Of a DNA stretch of 64,000 nucleotides, positions 8,387-15,602 are shown piece by piece. Positions within the stretch are counted from its first letter, which is position 1, and each line of letters opens with the position of its first letter. A model generated the notes under the pieces. The model worked only from the letters and a program-made list of their open reading frames with translations. It had not been told where the DNA came from and did not search any database. The position numbers and the translations under genes are program-made. This stretch comes from Actinomadura citrea (GTDB lineage Bacteria; Actinomycetota; Actinomycetes; Streptosporangiales; Streptosporangiaceae). Location: NCBI RefSeq assembly GCF_013409045.1, contig NZ_JACCBT010000001.1, forward strand, positions 4,588,001 through 4,652,000. Reading direction: 5' to 3'.

Positions 8387-9811
8387 TCAGACCGGGAGCG
8401 CGGGCAGGTACAGGGGCCGCTTGCGGGCTCGGGTCGCCTGCTCGAAGGAGTAGGCGAGACCCAGGAGCTCCTCGTCGCGGTTCCTGCGACCCATGAACGA
8501 GACGCCCAGCGGCAGCCGGGCGTCGGCGTAACCCGCCGGTACCGTGATGCTCGGATACCCGCCCACCGACGCCGGAGCGCCGGAGAACACCCAGGCGTGG
8601 CCGCGCTCGGTGATCTTCGGAGCCCGGCCGTTGGACGGAGCCATGATCGCGTGGAGGCCGTGGCGCCCGAAGAGGGCGTCAACGCCTCCGCGGGTCTCCT
8701 CGGTGATCCGTTGGCGTTCCTCCAGGTACTCCCGCGGTGAGCGGGCCAGGTCCGAATCCTGCGCTCGTTCGAACCTGGTGAACCCGAGTTCGGACCTCCG
8801 CTCGGCCGGATGGCTGAACGCGATCAGCTCGTCGAGATTCCGAGGGTGCTCGCCCCCGACCGAGCTCAGGTAGGCGTTGATGCCCCTCTTGAACTCGTAG
8901 GGAAGCACCCCGGACGGGTCGGGTGCGGGCACGTCCACCTCGACGATGGTCACGCCCAGTTCCTCCAGCCTCGCCGCGGCTTCCGCGAGAACACGATCCA
9001 CGTCGGGGTGGGTGCCGGCCGACCTCCTCCCGCGCCACACGCCGATCCTGGTCCCAGCCGGAAGGTCTGGTTCCAGACGGCAGGCGAAGCGGGGTGTCGC
9101 GATCACCGCGAAGACCGCGGCGGCGTCCGCCACGTTCCGGGTGATCGGCCCGGCGGTGTCCTGGTGCGGCGAGATCGGCACGATGCCGGCCCCGCTGACC
9201 CGTCCCAGGGACGGTCGGAAGCCGACCACGGCGCTCGTCGCGGAAGGCGCGATGATGGAGCCGAAGCTGTCGGTGCCGATGGCCAGCGGGGCCAGACTCG
9301 CCGCCGCCGCGACCGCGGAACCGCCCGAAGACCCGAAGGGTGTCCGATCCAGGACGTGGGGATTCCGGGTCTGACCGCCGACCGGGCTCCAGCCGTTGTG
9401 CGGGGCAGAGGTGCGGTAGGCGGCCCACTCCGACAAGTTCGTCTTGCCCAGAATGATCGCGCCGCTTTTGCGCAGTCGCCCCACCAACTCCGCGTCGCGG
9501 TACGGGTAAGCGTGACGCAGGGCCTCGGAACCCGCCGTCGTGGCCAGACCGAGAGTGTCGATGTTGTCCTTCACCAGGACGGGAATCCCGGCGAGCGGTC
9601 CGAGCGGAAAGCCCGAGGACCGCAGACGATCGATCTCGCGTGCCCGTGCCAGCGCGTACGGATTCACGCTGATGACCGCGTGCAGTACGGGGTTCAGCCG
9701 CTCGATGCGCTTCAGGCATCGGATGGTGAGCTCCTCCGCGGTCAGCAGACCGGCCGCCATCGCTCGAAGCAGATCGCGAATGGTCAACTCCTCAAAAAAG
9801 GCCGCTTCCAT
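8387..9811 (-). CDS. Amidase (amidase-signature family)
   Basis: 474 residues with the amidase-signature core. VLVKDNIDTLGLATTAGSEAL carries the catalytic Lys (~67-87), and TPFGSSGGSAVAAAASLAPLAIGTDSFGSI contains the Ser-cisSer-Lys nucleophile loop (GSSGGS ~165-170). C-terminal GYPSITVPAGYADARLPLGVSFMGR is also typical. It hydrolyses amides in the cytoplasm; substrate unknown. A longer frame exists, but ATG 9811 has AGGAGGAGGG immediately upstream and is clearly the start. It stands alone and shares a hairpin terminator with the TetR gene. Confidence 0.93.
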   Translation of the reverse strand: MEAAFFEELTIRDLLRAMAAGLLTAEELTIRCLKRIERLNPVLHAVISVNPYALARAREIDRLRSSGFPLGPLAGIPVLVKDNIDTLGLATTAGSEALRHAYPYRDAELVGRLRKSGAIILGKTNLSEWAAYRTSAPHNGWSPVGGQTRNPHVLDRTPFGSSGGSAVAAAASLAPLAIGTDSFGSIIAPSATSAVVGFRPSLGRVSGAGIVPISPHQDTAGPITRNVADAAAVFAVIATPRFACRLEPDLPAGTRIGVWRGRRSAGTHPDVDRVLAEAAARLEELGVTIVEVDVPAPDPSGVLPYEFKRGINAYLSSVGGEHPRNLDELIAFSHPAERRSELGFTRFERAQDSDLARSPREYLEERQRITEETRGGVDALFGRHGLHAIMAPSNGRAPKITERGHAWVFSGAPASVGGYPSITVPAGYADARLPLGVSFMGRRNRDEELLGLAYSFEQATRARKRPLYLPALPV

Positions 9812-9967
9812 CGGCCCTCCTCCTGTCTGGTTTGCGTCCGCCGTACGGCGGGGCCGCTTTAGGCGACCACTGAGAACAGTCCAGAAAAGGAGCACCGCGT
9901 CAAAGAAGTCGCATCCGCTCTCTGAGCGCGCTGGTCGAAGAGGGGCTGTGGCCTGCGATCTCAGGTA

Positions 9968-10007
9968 TCGGTCGGCCTTTATTAGCCCATGTGGATATGC
10001 CGACCGA
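9968..10007. repeat. Inverted repeat in amidase upstream region
   Basis: TCGGTCGGC (9968-9976) and GCCGACCGA (9999-10007) with a 22-base loop, inside an otherwise gene-free stretch between the amidase start and 10050. Role unknown; possibly part of a decayed element. Confidence 0.35.
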
Positions 10008-10050
10008 CGCTGGCGTAGTCCTTACCGGCCAGGCGGGCCTTTTTAACCGG

Positions 10051-10365
10051 TTAGTACGCAAAGACCCCCAAGCCGGGCGGCGTCAGGGCCGGGATCGGAA
10101 CGGGGGCCTCGGCGGTGCGGCGGCAGCGGATGAGTAAAGAGCTACGTTGCTGGAGCAGGGTCCAACTGTCGTAGAGGTCAGGAGCAAGCACTTCACGCGT
10201 GGTCACGGGCGGATCGACCGCCTTGAGCATCGCCGATCCGAAGAGTTCGGCGGCGCCGCAGTTCCGCATGCTGCCATGGCTGGAATTCACACCGAATAGG
10301 TGGGTGTCGGCATGGTCAGAGCGCCCGCTCGAAATCGCCAAAGCCTTCAGAAAGCGGGATTCCAC
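10051..10365 (-). CDS. Hypothetical ORF, 104 residues
   Basis: No domain recognised. The product contains GAAELFGSAMLKAVDPPVTT and a Trp/Leu-rich middle, with no signal peptide or membrane segment. It sits just downstream of the coiled-coil gene on the same strand. Coding potential is not obvious, and it may be a remnant of the older mobile element in this area. Confidence 0.3.
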   Translation of the reverse strand: MESRFLKALAISSGRSDHADTHLFGVNSSHGSMRNCGAAELFGSAMLKAVDPPVTTREVLAPDLYDSWTLLQQRSSLLIRCRRTAEAPVPIPALTPPGLGVFAY

Positions 10366-10412
10366 AGCCTGGATCGCCCGTCGCCGGCGCCCAGGCCAGA
10401 CCGGGCTGCAGG

Positions 10413-11804
10413 TCAGGTGGACCTTCGGGCTGCATCGCTCCGGCTCTGGACGTGCGCGGCGAGGGCGAGCATGGCGCGGGCGAGCTCGCCGGCGGCATCA
10501 GAGTCGAGTCGCTGGTGCACGCCCGCCAAGTGGAGCAGTCCGGAGGCGGCGGTCACGGTGGCGCCTCCGGCGCGTACGCCGGGGACCCCGTCGACGTCAC
10601 CGACCGGGGGCAGGTGAAGCGCGGTCCGGAGCCGGTCGGTCTCGGCGGCGAAGCGGTCAGCGCGGTCGGCCGCCTGGTCGGCCCGGGTGGTGGCCTGGTC
10701 GGCGCGGCGCACTTCCCGGTCAGCGCGCTGCTCGGCGTTGTCCGCGCGGGTTCGGAGCTCCTCGGCTCGCGTGGACGCCGCAGTGGCCTGGGACAGTGCG
10801 GCCTCGTGAGCGGCCTCCACGTCGATGAGCCGGCGGCGGATGTCGGCCAGCGCGGACTTGGTCTGCTGCAGCGTCTCCGCGTCGGCGGTGGCGCGCTGCT
10901 CGGCCTGCTCGGCGCGGCGCTGCTGGGCGTCGCGTTCGTCGGTGGCGGTCTGCAGCGCCGCACTGAGCCGGGAGATCTGCTGTTCGGCGGCCCGCAACTC
11001 CTCGGCGGCGCCTCTGAGGGCTTCTTCGGCGTCGGCCTGGGCGTGCCGGGCCTGTTCGGTGTCGCGGGTGGCGGCCGCGGCCTGCTCCTCGGCGCGGCCG
11101 CGGGCCAGGTCGTGCTCGGCGACCCGCTGGTCGGCCAGCCGCTGCGCTTCGGTGGCGCGCTCGTCGGCGTCGTCGGCGCGGGTCAGCGCGATATGCGCGC
11201 GCTGCTCGGCTGCGGCGACATCGCGGGCGGCCTGGGCCTCGACCTCGGCGATGCGTTGATCGGCGTGCTGGGTGGCCTGGCGGATGCGGCGGCCGGCGTC
11301 GGCCTCCACGGCGGCGTTGCGATCGGTGAGCGCGTCGATCTGGTTCTCCAGTTCCTCGCGCTCGCCGAGTTCGTCCAGCAGCGCCTGATGGCGGGCGGCG
11401 TGTTCGATCAGCAACCGGCCCACGTCGGCCAGGGCGGGCGCCGTCCGGGCCGCCACCTGGTCGTGCGAGCGCAGCACCGAGGCGGCGTCGCTGCGGCTCG
11501 CGCTACGGCGGGCGTTGTTGTGCCGGCTGCGGCACTTCTTGGGGGCGGGGCAGTACTCCAGTCGGCGGCCGCCGCGGCGCAGCGGCGCCGGAAGCGGGTC
11601 GTCGCAGTGCAGGCACCTCCCGTAGGGGGCCGTTGAATCGCCGCCGGCGTCCCCGTCGGCGCTCGGGTCCTCGGCGGTGCCGGCGCCCCCGACTTGCGCG
11701 GTCGCAGCGTGGCCCTCGACCTCGTCGATGTCGCGTAGCGCGGCGTCCGTCTCGGAGTCGCCGGTCGCGGGCCCGTCCTCATGCTCAGCGTCCTGGTCGA
11801 TCAC
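10413..11804 (-). CDS. KfrA/TnpT-like long coiled-coil protein with zinc-finger-like motif
   Basis: 463 residues. The acidic N-terminus is followed at ~64-98 by CLHCDDPLP...LEYCPAPKKCRSRHNNARR, a CxxC...C...C cluster like the zinc-binding motif CxxC-YC-xxCR of actinobacterial DNA-binding proteins. From ~130 to ~405 the sequence is an almost uninterrupted Ala/Arg/Glu/Gln coiled coil with AEQRA/ADQA heptads, then a ~50-residue hydrophobic-helical tail. KfrA and the TnpT partner of Tn4651-type cointegrate resolution have this DNA-binding-head plus coiled-coil plan. GTG 11804 follows TAGAGT by six bases, suggesting a leaderless start. Two dyads lie just upstream. Kinship to TnpT is an inference from architecture. 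Confidence 0.75.
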   Translation of the reverse strand: MIDQDAEHEDGPATGDSETDAALRDIDEVEGHAATAQVGGAGTAEDPSADGDAGGDSTAPYGRCLHCDDPLPAPLRRGGRRLEYCPAPKKCRSRHNNARRSASRSDAASVLRSHDQVAARTAPALADVGRLLIEHAARHQALLDELGEREELENQIDALTDRNAAVEADAGRRIRQATQHADQRIAEVEAQAARDVAAAEQRAHIALTRADDADERATEAQRLADQRVAEHDLARGRAEEQAAAATRDTEQARHAQADAEEALRGAAEELRAAEQQISRLSAALQTATDERDAQQRRAEQAEQRATADAETLQQTKSALADIRRRLIDVEAAHEAALSQATAASTRAEELRTRADNAEQRADREVRRADQATTRADQAADRADRFAAETDRLRTALHLPPVGDVDGVPGVRAGGATVTAASGLLHLAGVHQRLDSDAAGELARAMLALAAHVQSRSDAARRST

Positions 11805-11825
11805 GACCCGACTCTAGCATTCATT

Positions 11826-11866
11826 CGCATCAAGCAATCGTTTCCGGAAACGTTTCGTATGATGCG
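11826..11866. promoter_or_regulatory. Concentric 41-bp dyad upstream of the coiled-coil gene
   Basis: The 14-bp perfect palindrome CGTTTCCGGAAACG (11839-11852) is centred inside outer arms CGCATCA (11826-11832) and TGATGCG (11860-11866). It overlaps the probable promoter of the coiled-coil gene, so it could be an autoregulatory operator or an accessory recombination site. Confidence 0.6.
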
Positions 11867-11871
11867 ATGAG

Positions 11872-11901
11872 GAGAGCACTTAACTGGCGTTAAGTGCTCT
11901 C
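11872..11901. repeat. Perfect 13-bp inverted repeat, candidate recombination core
   Basis: GAGAGCACTTAAC (11872-11884), four bases TGGC, then GTTAAGTGCTCTC (11889-11901), an exact complement. Read as 12-bp arms around a 6-bp spacer it matches the geometry of tyrosine-recombinase core sites. It stands six bases after the concentric dyad. A plain terminator is the alternative. Confidence 0.55.
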
Positions 11902-12024
11902 GGCCACCAAGATCACATCTAGAGCCTTCGTGGGGAGACGGCCCTCCGCTCCCGAACGCGTCTCAGCCGCCGGGTAGCTGATTGAGAGGTCTCGGTTGCG
12001 GTTGGTGATCGGTTGCAAGTCGGC

Positions 12025-12029
12025 TTTAC
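12025..12029 (+). repeat. Left target-site duplication TTTAC
   Basis: TTTAC immediately outside the left terminal repeat is repeated at 18832-18836 outside the right one. Five-base duplications are the norm for Tn3-family insertion. Confidence 0.85.
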
Positions 12030-12068
12030 GGGGGGCGACCAGCATCGGAACGAAAAGTCGCGGTAGGC
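12030..12068 (+). repeat. Left terminal inverted repeat of the Tn3 element
   Basis: Starts GGGGGGCGACCAGCATCGG and continues AACGAAAAGTCGCGGTAGG; it aligns without gaps to the right repeat, with the strongest identity over AGCATCGGAACGAAAA. An inverted second copy of its core (19 of 20 bases) follows at 12090-12109. Confidence 0.88.
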
Positions 12069-12089
12069 GGTCGCCTGGATTGACGCTGG

Positions 12090-12109
12090 CGCGACTTTTC
12101 GTTCTGATG
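12090..12109 (-). repeat. Internal inverted copy of left repeat core
   Basis: CGCGACTTTTCGTTCTGATG is the reverse complement of the core at 12043-12062 with one mismatch, separated from it by 27 bases. The same arrangement with the same 27-base spacing exists at the right end. Confidence 0.8.
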
Positions 12110-12256
12110 CGTCCGGGGCCCGGCGTTTCGAGGTTGATGTGGCAGTCGAACGGACGTCCTGCTGAGGGCGCCGGGTGGTCTGCCTTTGGGGGCTGATCGT
12201 TCTGTGTGCCCTGGTAAGGGGGCCTTGGATGCGGCGTGGCGGTGGTCTGAGGGCTT

Positions 12257-12835
12257 TCAGTCCAGCAGGGTGCGCAGCGCCAGGTCGCCGATCTGCCGCA
12301 GCTCGTCGTGGCTTCGGCCGGCTGCCGCCTGGACGGCGATGCCGTCGGAGATGGTGTGGACGAGTGCGGCCAGGGCGGCTGGTTCGTAGTGGGAGGGCAG
12401 ATCGGTGGCCTGCTCCAGCCGCCTGCGCAGCGCTGCCTCACCGGCTTTGCGCACCGCGATGGCGTCCTGGCGTGCGGTGTGCGCGTCGGGTCCGCGAGCG
12501 TGCACGCTGTTGACGCACAGGCAGCCGTGGGGGGTGTTCTGGCCCGCGGTCAGGTCCACGGCTCCGTGGATCAGCCGTTCGATGACCTCGCGGCCGGTGG
12601 GCGCGTCCAGCGCGTCGGCGGTGTAGGCGCCGGGGCCGTCGAGGTAGCGGGCCAGGACCTTGGCGAACAGTTCTTCCTTGTTGCCGAAGGCGGCGTAGAG
12701 GCTGGGCTTGTTGATGCCCATCGCGGTGGTCAGGTCGGTCAGTGAGGTGCCCTCGTAGCCGTGCCGCCAGAACACCTCCAGGGCGCGGTCGAGCGCGGTG
12801 TCTGCGTCGAACGAGCGTGGGCGTCCGCCGGGCAT
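12257..12835 (-). CDS. TetR-family repressor (transposon cargo)
   Basis: 192 residues beginning MPGGRPRSFDADTALDRAL. HTH SLTDLTTAMGINKPSLYAAFGNKEELF (~34-60) is TetR_N. TPHGCLCVNSVHARG (~102-116) is the conserved block of the AcrR/YxaF-like TetR_C subgroup, whose members usually control a neighbouring oxidoreductase or electrophile-detoxifying enzyme. Divergent from the Gfo/Idh/MocA gene, with two dyads in the 114-base gap, so repressor and target travel together as cargo of the Tn3 element. Confidence 0.92.
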   Translation of the reverse strand: MPGGRPRSFDADTALDRALEVFWRHGYEGTSLTDLTTAMGINKPSLYAAFGNKEELFAKVLARYLDGPGAYTADALDAPTGREVIERLIHGAVDLTAGQNTPHGCLCVNSVHARGPDAHTARQDAIAVRKAGEAALRRRLEQATDLPSHYEPAALAALVHTISDGIAVQAAAGRSHDELRQIGDLALRTLLD

Positions 12836-12866
12836 GCCACCCTCCGTGCTGTCCTCCGAGTTTTAT

Positions 12867-12930
12867 ACCTACCGGTACGTTACCCCTTGCGCCAGAACAC
12901 CGCGCCGCTCTAGTTTCATACCGCAAGGTA
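12867..12930. promoter_or_regulatory. Candidate TetR operators in cargo intergenic region
   Basis: ACCTACCGGTACGT (12867-12880; perfect TACCGGTA core) and TACC-GCAA-GGTA (12919-12930) both contain TACC/GGTA arms and lie between the divergent TetR and oxidoreductase starts. The second is just ahead of the oxidoreductase ribosome site. Assigned by symmetry and position. Confidence 0.55.
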
Positions 12931-12949
12931 CATAACTAAGGGGTGACGC

Positions 12950-14029
12950 ATGATCCGAGTCGGAGTTGTCGGGGCCAGCGGGTGGGCGGACGGCTCGCAC
13001 CTCCCCGCGCTCGCCGCACTTGAGGAGTTCGAGGTGACCGCGGTCGCGACCACCCATCAGGCCAGTGCGGACCGGGTGGCCGCCGCCCACGGCGTGCGGC
13101 ACGCTCTCGCCGACGCGGGCGAGCTCGTGGCGCACCCCGAGGTGGACCTGGTCGTCGTCTCGGTGAAGGCCTCCGGGCATGCCGCCGTGATCAGGGCCGC
13201 GCTCAAGGCCGGCAAGCACGTCGTGTCCGAGTGGCCGCTGGGCGCCGATGCCGACGAGGCGAGCGAGCTGACCGAAGCCGCCACCGCCGCGGGCGTCGTC
13301 CACGCGGTCGTCCTCCAGGGGCACCACTCGCCGAGCGCCCGCTTCGCCGCAGACCTGCTGGCCGAAGGCCGGATCGGCACGCTCGAATCGGTCGCGCTGG
13401 TGGCCGAGGGCGCGCCCTGGGGCGGCAGTCGCATCTGGCCGAACCTGGTGTTCGGCCTCGACCCCGCAGAGGGATCCAACATCCTCACCATCATGGCCGG
13501 CCACTTCCTGGCCGCGCTCGAACGGGTCGCGGGCCCGCTGGCCGAGGTCTCGGCGCGGCTGCCCCGCACGCACGACCGCGTGCTGGTCGACGGGACGCAG
13601 CGCACCGTGCCCAACGCCACACCCAGCCACGTGCTGCTGCATGGACTGCTGACCGGCGGCGCCACCGCATCCGTCGCCGTGCACGGCGGCAACGGACCCA
13701 TACAGGACGCGTTCCTGCTCAAGCTCGTCGGCAGCGACGCGACACTGACCGCCACCCCGGCCCAGCGCGGGACGTTCATCCACTGGGGCGACTGGGACAT
13801 CAGAATCGGAGACGACGCGCTGGCCGTGCCCGACGCCTACCGCACCGTCCCCGAAGGCGTCCGCTCCGGTCCGCTGGCCAACATCGCGGCCCTCTACCAG
13901 GAAGTCGCCCAGGCCATCGCCGGAGACCGCCAGCCGCACCCCAGCTTCGAGACCGCCCTGCGCCACCACCGGCTCCTCACCGCCATCGAACGGTCCGCAG
14001 CCGATGGAACCACCCAGGAAATCTCGTAA
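12950..14029 (+). CDS. Gfo/Idh/MocA-family NAD(P) oxidoreductase (transposon cargo)
   Basis: 359 residues. The Rossmann start MIRVGVVGASGWADGSHLPAL holds the GxxGxxG-type site, and AGKHVVSEWPLGAD (~98-111) is the EKP-motif equivalent, here EWPLG, with Trp instead of Lys. That may mean altered catalysis, as the motif Lys is the usual active-site residue. The C-terminal half is the mixed-sheet substrate domain. Sugar or inositol-type substrates are known for the family, but this one is not identifiable. Start ATG 12950 has AAGGGG upstream. Probably repressed by the divergent TetR. Confidence 0.88.
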   Translation: MIRVGVVGASGWADGSHLPALAALEEFEVTAVATTHQASADRVAAAHGVRHALADAGELVAHPEVDLVVVSVKASGHAAVIRAALKAGKHVVSEWPLGADADEASELTEAATAAGVVHAVVLQGHHSPSARFAADLLAEGRIGTLESVALVAEGAPWGGSRIWPNLVFGLDPAEGSNILTIMAGHFLAALERVAGPLAEVSARLPRTHDRVLVDGTQRTVPNATPSHVLLHGLLTGGATASVAVHGGNGPIQDAFLLKLVGSDATLTATPAQRGTFIHWGDWDIRIGDDALAVPDAYRTVPEGVRSGPLANIAALYQEVAQAIAGDRQPHPSFETALRHHRLLTAIERSAADGTTQEIS

Positions 14030-14129
14030 CCCACCCGGCCCTGGCGACGGCGGCTGGGCGCTGATGCCCGACCACGCCGTGTTCTCCGTACAGGGGTCCG
14101 GTGGAAGCCTCCTGCTTGTTCAGTGGCCG

Positions 14130-14246
14130 GTGTTTCATAGGTGGTCGCCTATGAAACACCGTTCTCGGCGAGGCCCGTCCTGGCCGAATCCTGTTTCATG
14201 GGTTGTTTCAAAAGAATGGTTGTGTGAAACACCCACATGAAACACT
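14130..14246. other. Resolvase res site
   Basis: Immediately before the resolvase gene are clustered TTTCAT/ATGAAA motifs. GTGTTTCATAGG and its exact complement flank six bases at 14130-14159 (12-bp arms, 30 bp overall, like a crossover subsite), with further copies at 14191-14210, 14223-14231 and 14233-14246. Three paired subsites upstream of tnpR is the canonical Tn3-type res layout; assignment of subsites II and III is approximate. Confidence 0.75.
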
Positions 14247-14252
14247 CTCGGG

Positions 14253-15233
14253 GTGAACGAGGACGACTTCATCCGCGTGGAGGCCCACGACTGCCCCATG
14301 TCGACCTGCGCCGCCCCGGCCGGATCGCCGTGCCGCACCGGCAAGGGCAAGGTGGCCGTGCAGTACCACACCGCCCGGTTCCGGCTCGTGCCCTCCTTGG
14401 CCAAGGCGCTCAACGTCCCGACGCCGGCCGTCCGTAAGCCGGGCTCGGTGTGGGTCGAACTGCCCCGCCCGGCGTCGGCCGGCACCGAACCGGCCGGGCA
14501 CGCGCGGATCGGCTATGCCCGGGCTTCCACGGCCCGCCAGTCCCTGGACACCCAGCTCGATTCGCTCCAGAAGGCGGGCGTCGCCCGGATCTTCGCCGAG
14601 AAGATCTCCACTCGGGCCGCCACCCGGCCCGAACTCGATAAGGCGGTCGCTTTGGCCCGGGAGATGCGGGCATCGGGAGTCGCGGTCACGCTCGTGGTCC
14701 ATGAGCACAAGCGCCTGGGTCGCGGCATCGAGTTGGCCGCGCTGGCCGAGCAGCTGAAAGCCTCGGGCATCGGGCTGGAGTTCCTCGCCGGCGAACTGCA
14801 GGGCTCGCACGACCCGTCGGGGATCGTGTTCACCGTGTTGGCCGCCCTGTCGGGGATGGAACGCGAGTACATCCGAGACCGGACCCTGGAAGGCCACGAG
14901 TCCGCCCGCACCCGTGGCAAGCGCATCGGCGGCGCCGCCGTCACCGACCAGGCGATGCTCTCCCACGCCCTTCACCTGCGTGAGCAGGGGATGAGCCTGC
15001 GGGCTATCGCCGGGCACCTGGTCATCACCCAGGGCAAGAAGAAGGGGCGGCACCCGTCGGCGGCCACCGTCATGCGGATGCTCCGCGAGCACGACACCGA
15101 CGGCCAGGACGACGGGCAGAAGGACGGGCGGGACGAGCTGGACGCCGTGCTCGCCGCGCTGCCGGCCGACACCCCGTCCCGCGCCCTCGGTCACGCAGTA
15201 CGACCAGCTGATGCGTCTACCTCGACTCGCTGA
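14253..15233 (+). CDS. tnpR: Serine resolvase with N-terminal extension
   Basis: 326 residues. From ~85, HARIGYARASTARQSLDTQ is the serine-recombinase start with the nucleophile Ser in YARAST. HEHKRLGRGIELAALAEQL, VLAALSGMEREYIRDRT and a C-terminal HTH (MSLRAIAGHLVITQGKKKGRHPS) complete a TnpR that resolves cointegrates at the res site just upstream. Unusual is the ~80-residue N-terminal extension with CPMSTCAAPAGSPC and a following HTARF, which looks like a zinc-binding mini-domain seen in some actinobacterial resolvases. GTG 14253 is the start; the last res motif ends six bases before it, so the resolvase likely represses itself. Confidence 0.9.
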   Translation: MNEDDFIRVEAHDCPMSTCAAPAGSPCRTGKGKVAVQYHTARFRLVPSLAKALNVPTPAVRKPGSVWVELPRPASAGTEPAGHARIGYARASTARQSLDTQLDSLQKAGVARIFAEKISTRAATRPELDKAVALAREMRASGVAVTLVVHEHKRLGRGIELAALAEQLKASGIGLEFLAGELQGSHDPSGIVFTVLAALSGMEREYIRDRTLEGHESARTRGKRIGGAAVTDQAMLSHALHLREQGMSLRAIAGHLVITQGKKKGRHPSAATVMRMLREHDTDGQDDGQKDGRDELDAVLAALPADTPSRALGHAVRPADASTSTR

Positions 15234-15264
15234 GCCGGTCGGCGAGCCCCCGGACGGCGGGTGG

Positions 15265-15570
15265 TCAGCGTAACCGCCCGGCATCGGGGCGGCACAGGAC
15301 GACCCAGCGGTTGCCGGCCGGTTGGACTTCTATGTCGCTGGCAGTGATCTCGCTGCGGGGCCCGCCGATCAGGTGGCCGACGTGTTCCACGGCTTCCCAA
15401 GAAGGAAGAGGGGCCCAGGTGGGAGTGCACTCGGTGGGCGCCCCCTGCCGGGAGAGCCGGATCCGGTAAGCGACGTCCTCGCCGAACTCGCCGATGAGTT
15501 CCTGCCGGAACTGCGCCAGAGCCGGGTCGGTGTCAACGGGCCATCGGGGTTTCCTCTTCCACCACGGCAT
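15265..15570 (-). CDS. Small hypothetical protein in transposon
   Basis: 101 residues starting MPWWKRKPRWPVDTD, unrecognised. The N-terminus is basic and Trp-rich; the rest is soluble-looking with a predicted mixed fold (QELIGEFGEDVAYRIRLSRQ). It lies 32 bases downstream of tnpA on the same strand and may be an accessory gene of the element. No function is proposed. Confidence 0.5.
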   Translation of the reverse strand: MPWWKRKPRWPVDTDPALAQFRQELIGEFGEDVAYRIRLSRQGAPTECTPTWAPLPSWEAVEHVGHLIGGPRSEITASDIEVQPAGNRWVVLCRPDAGRLR

Positions 15571-15602
15571 GGATCGATGGTGCCATCTGCCACCGATGCG
15601 GG

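Noticed and set aside
10452..11636. 394-codon plus-strand Gly/Val-rich frame
   Set aside because: Antisense of the coiled-coil repeats; glycine-rich appearance is the complement of Ala/Arg codons.
11890..12030. A gene interrupted by the Tn3 insertion: joining the minus-strand flanks across one TTTAC gives an open frame ending at 11890
   Set aside because: The joined peptide has no recognisable family and its upstream part lies antisense to a transposase remnant; not strong enough to call a disrupted gene.
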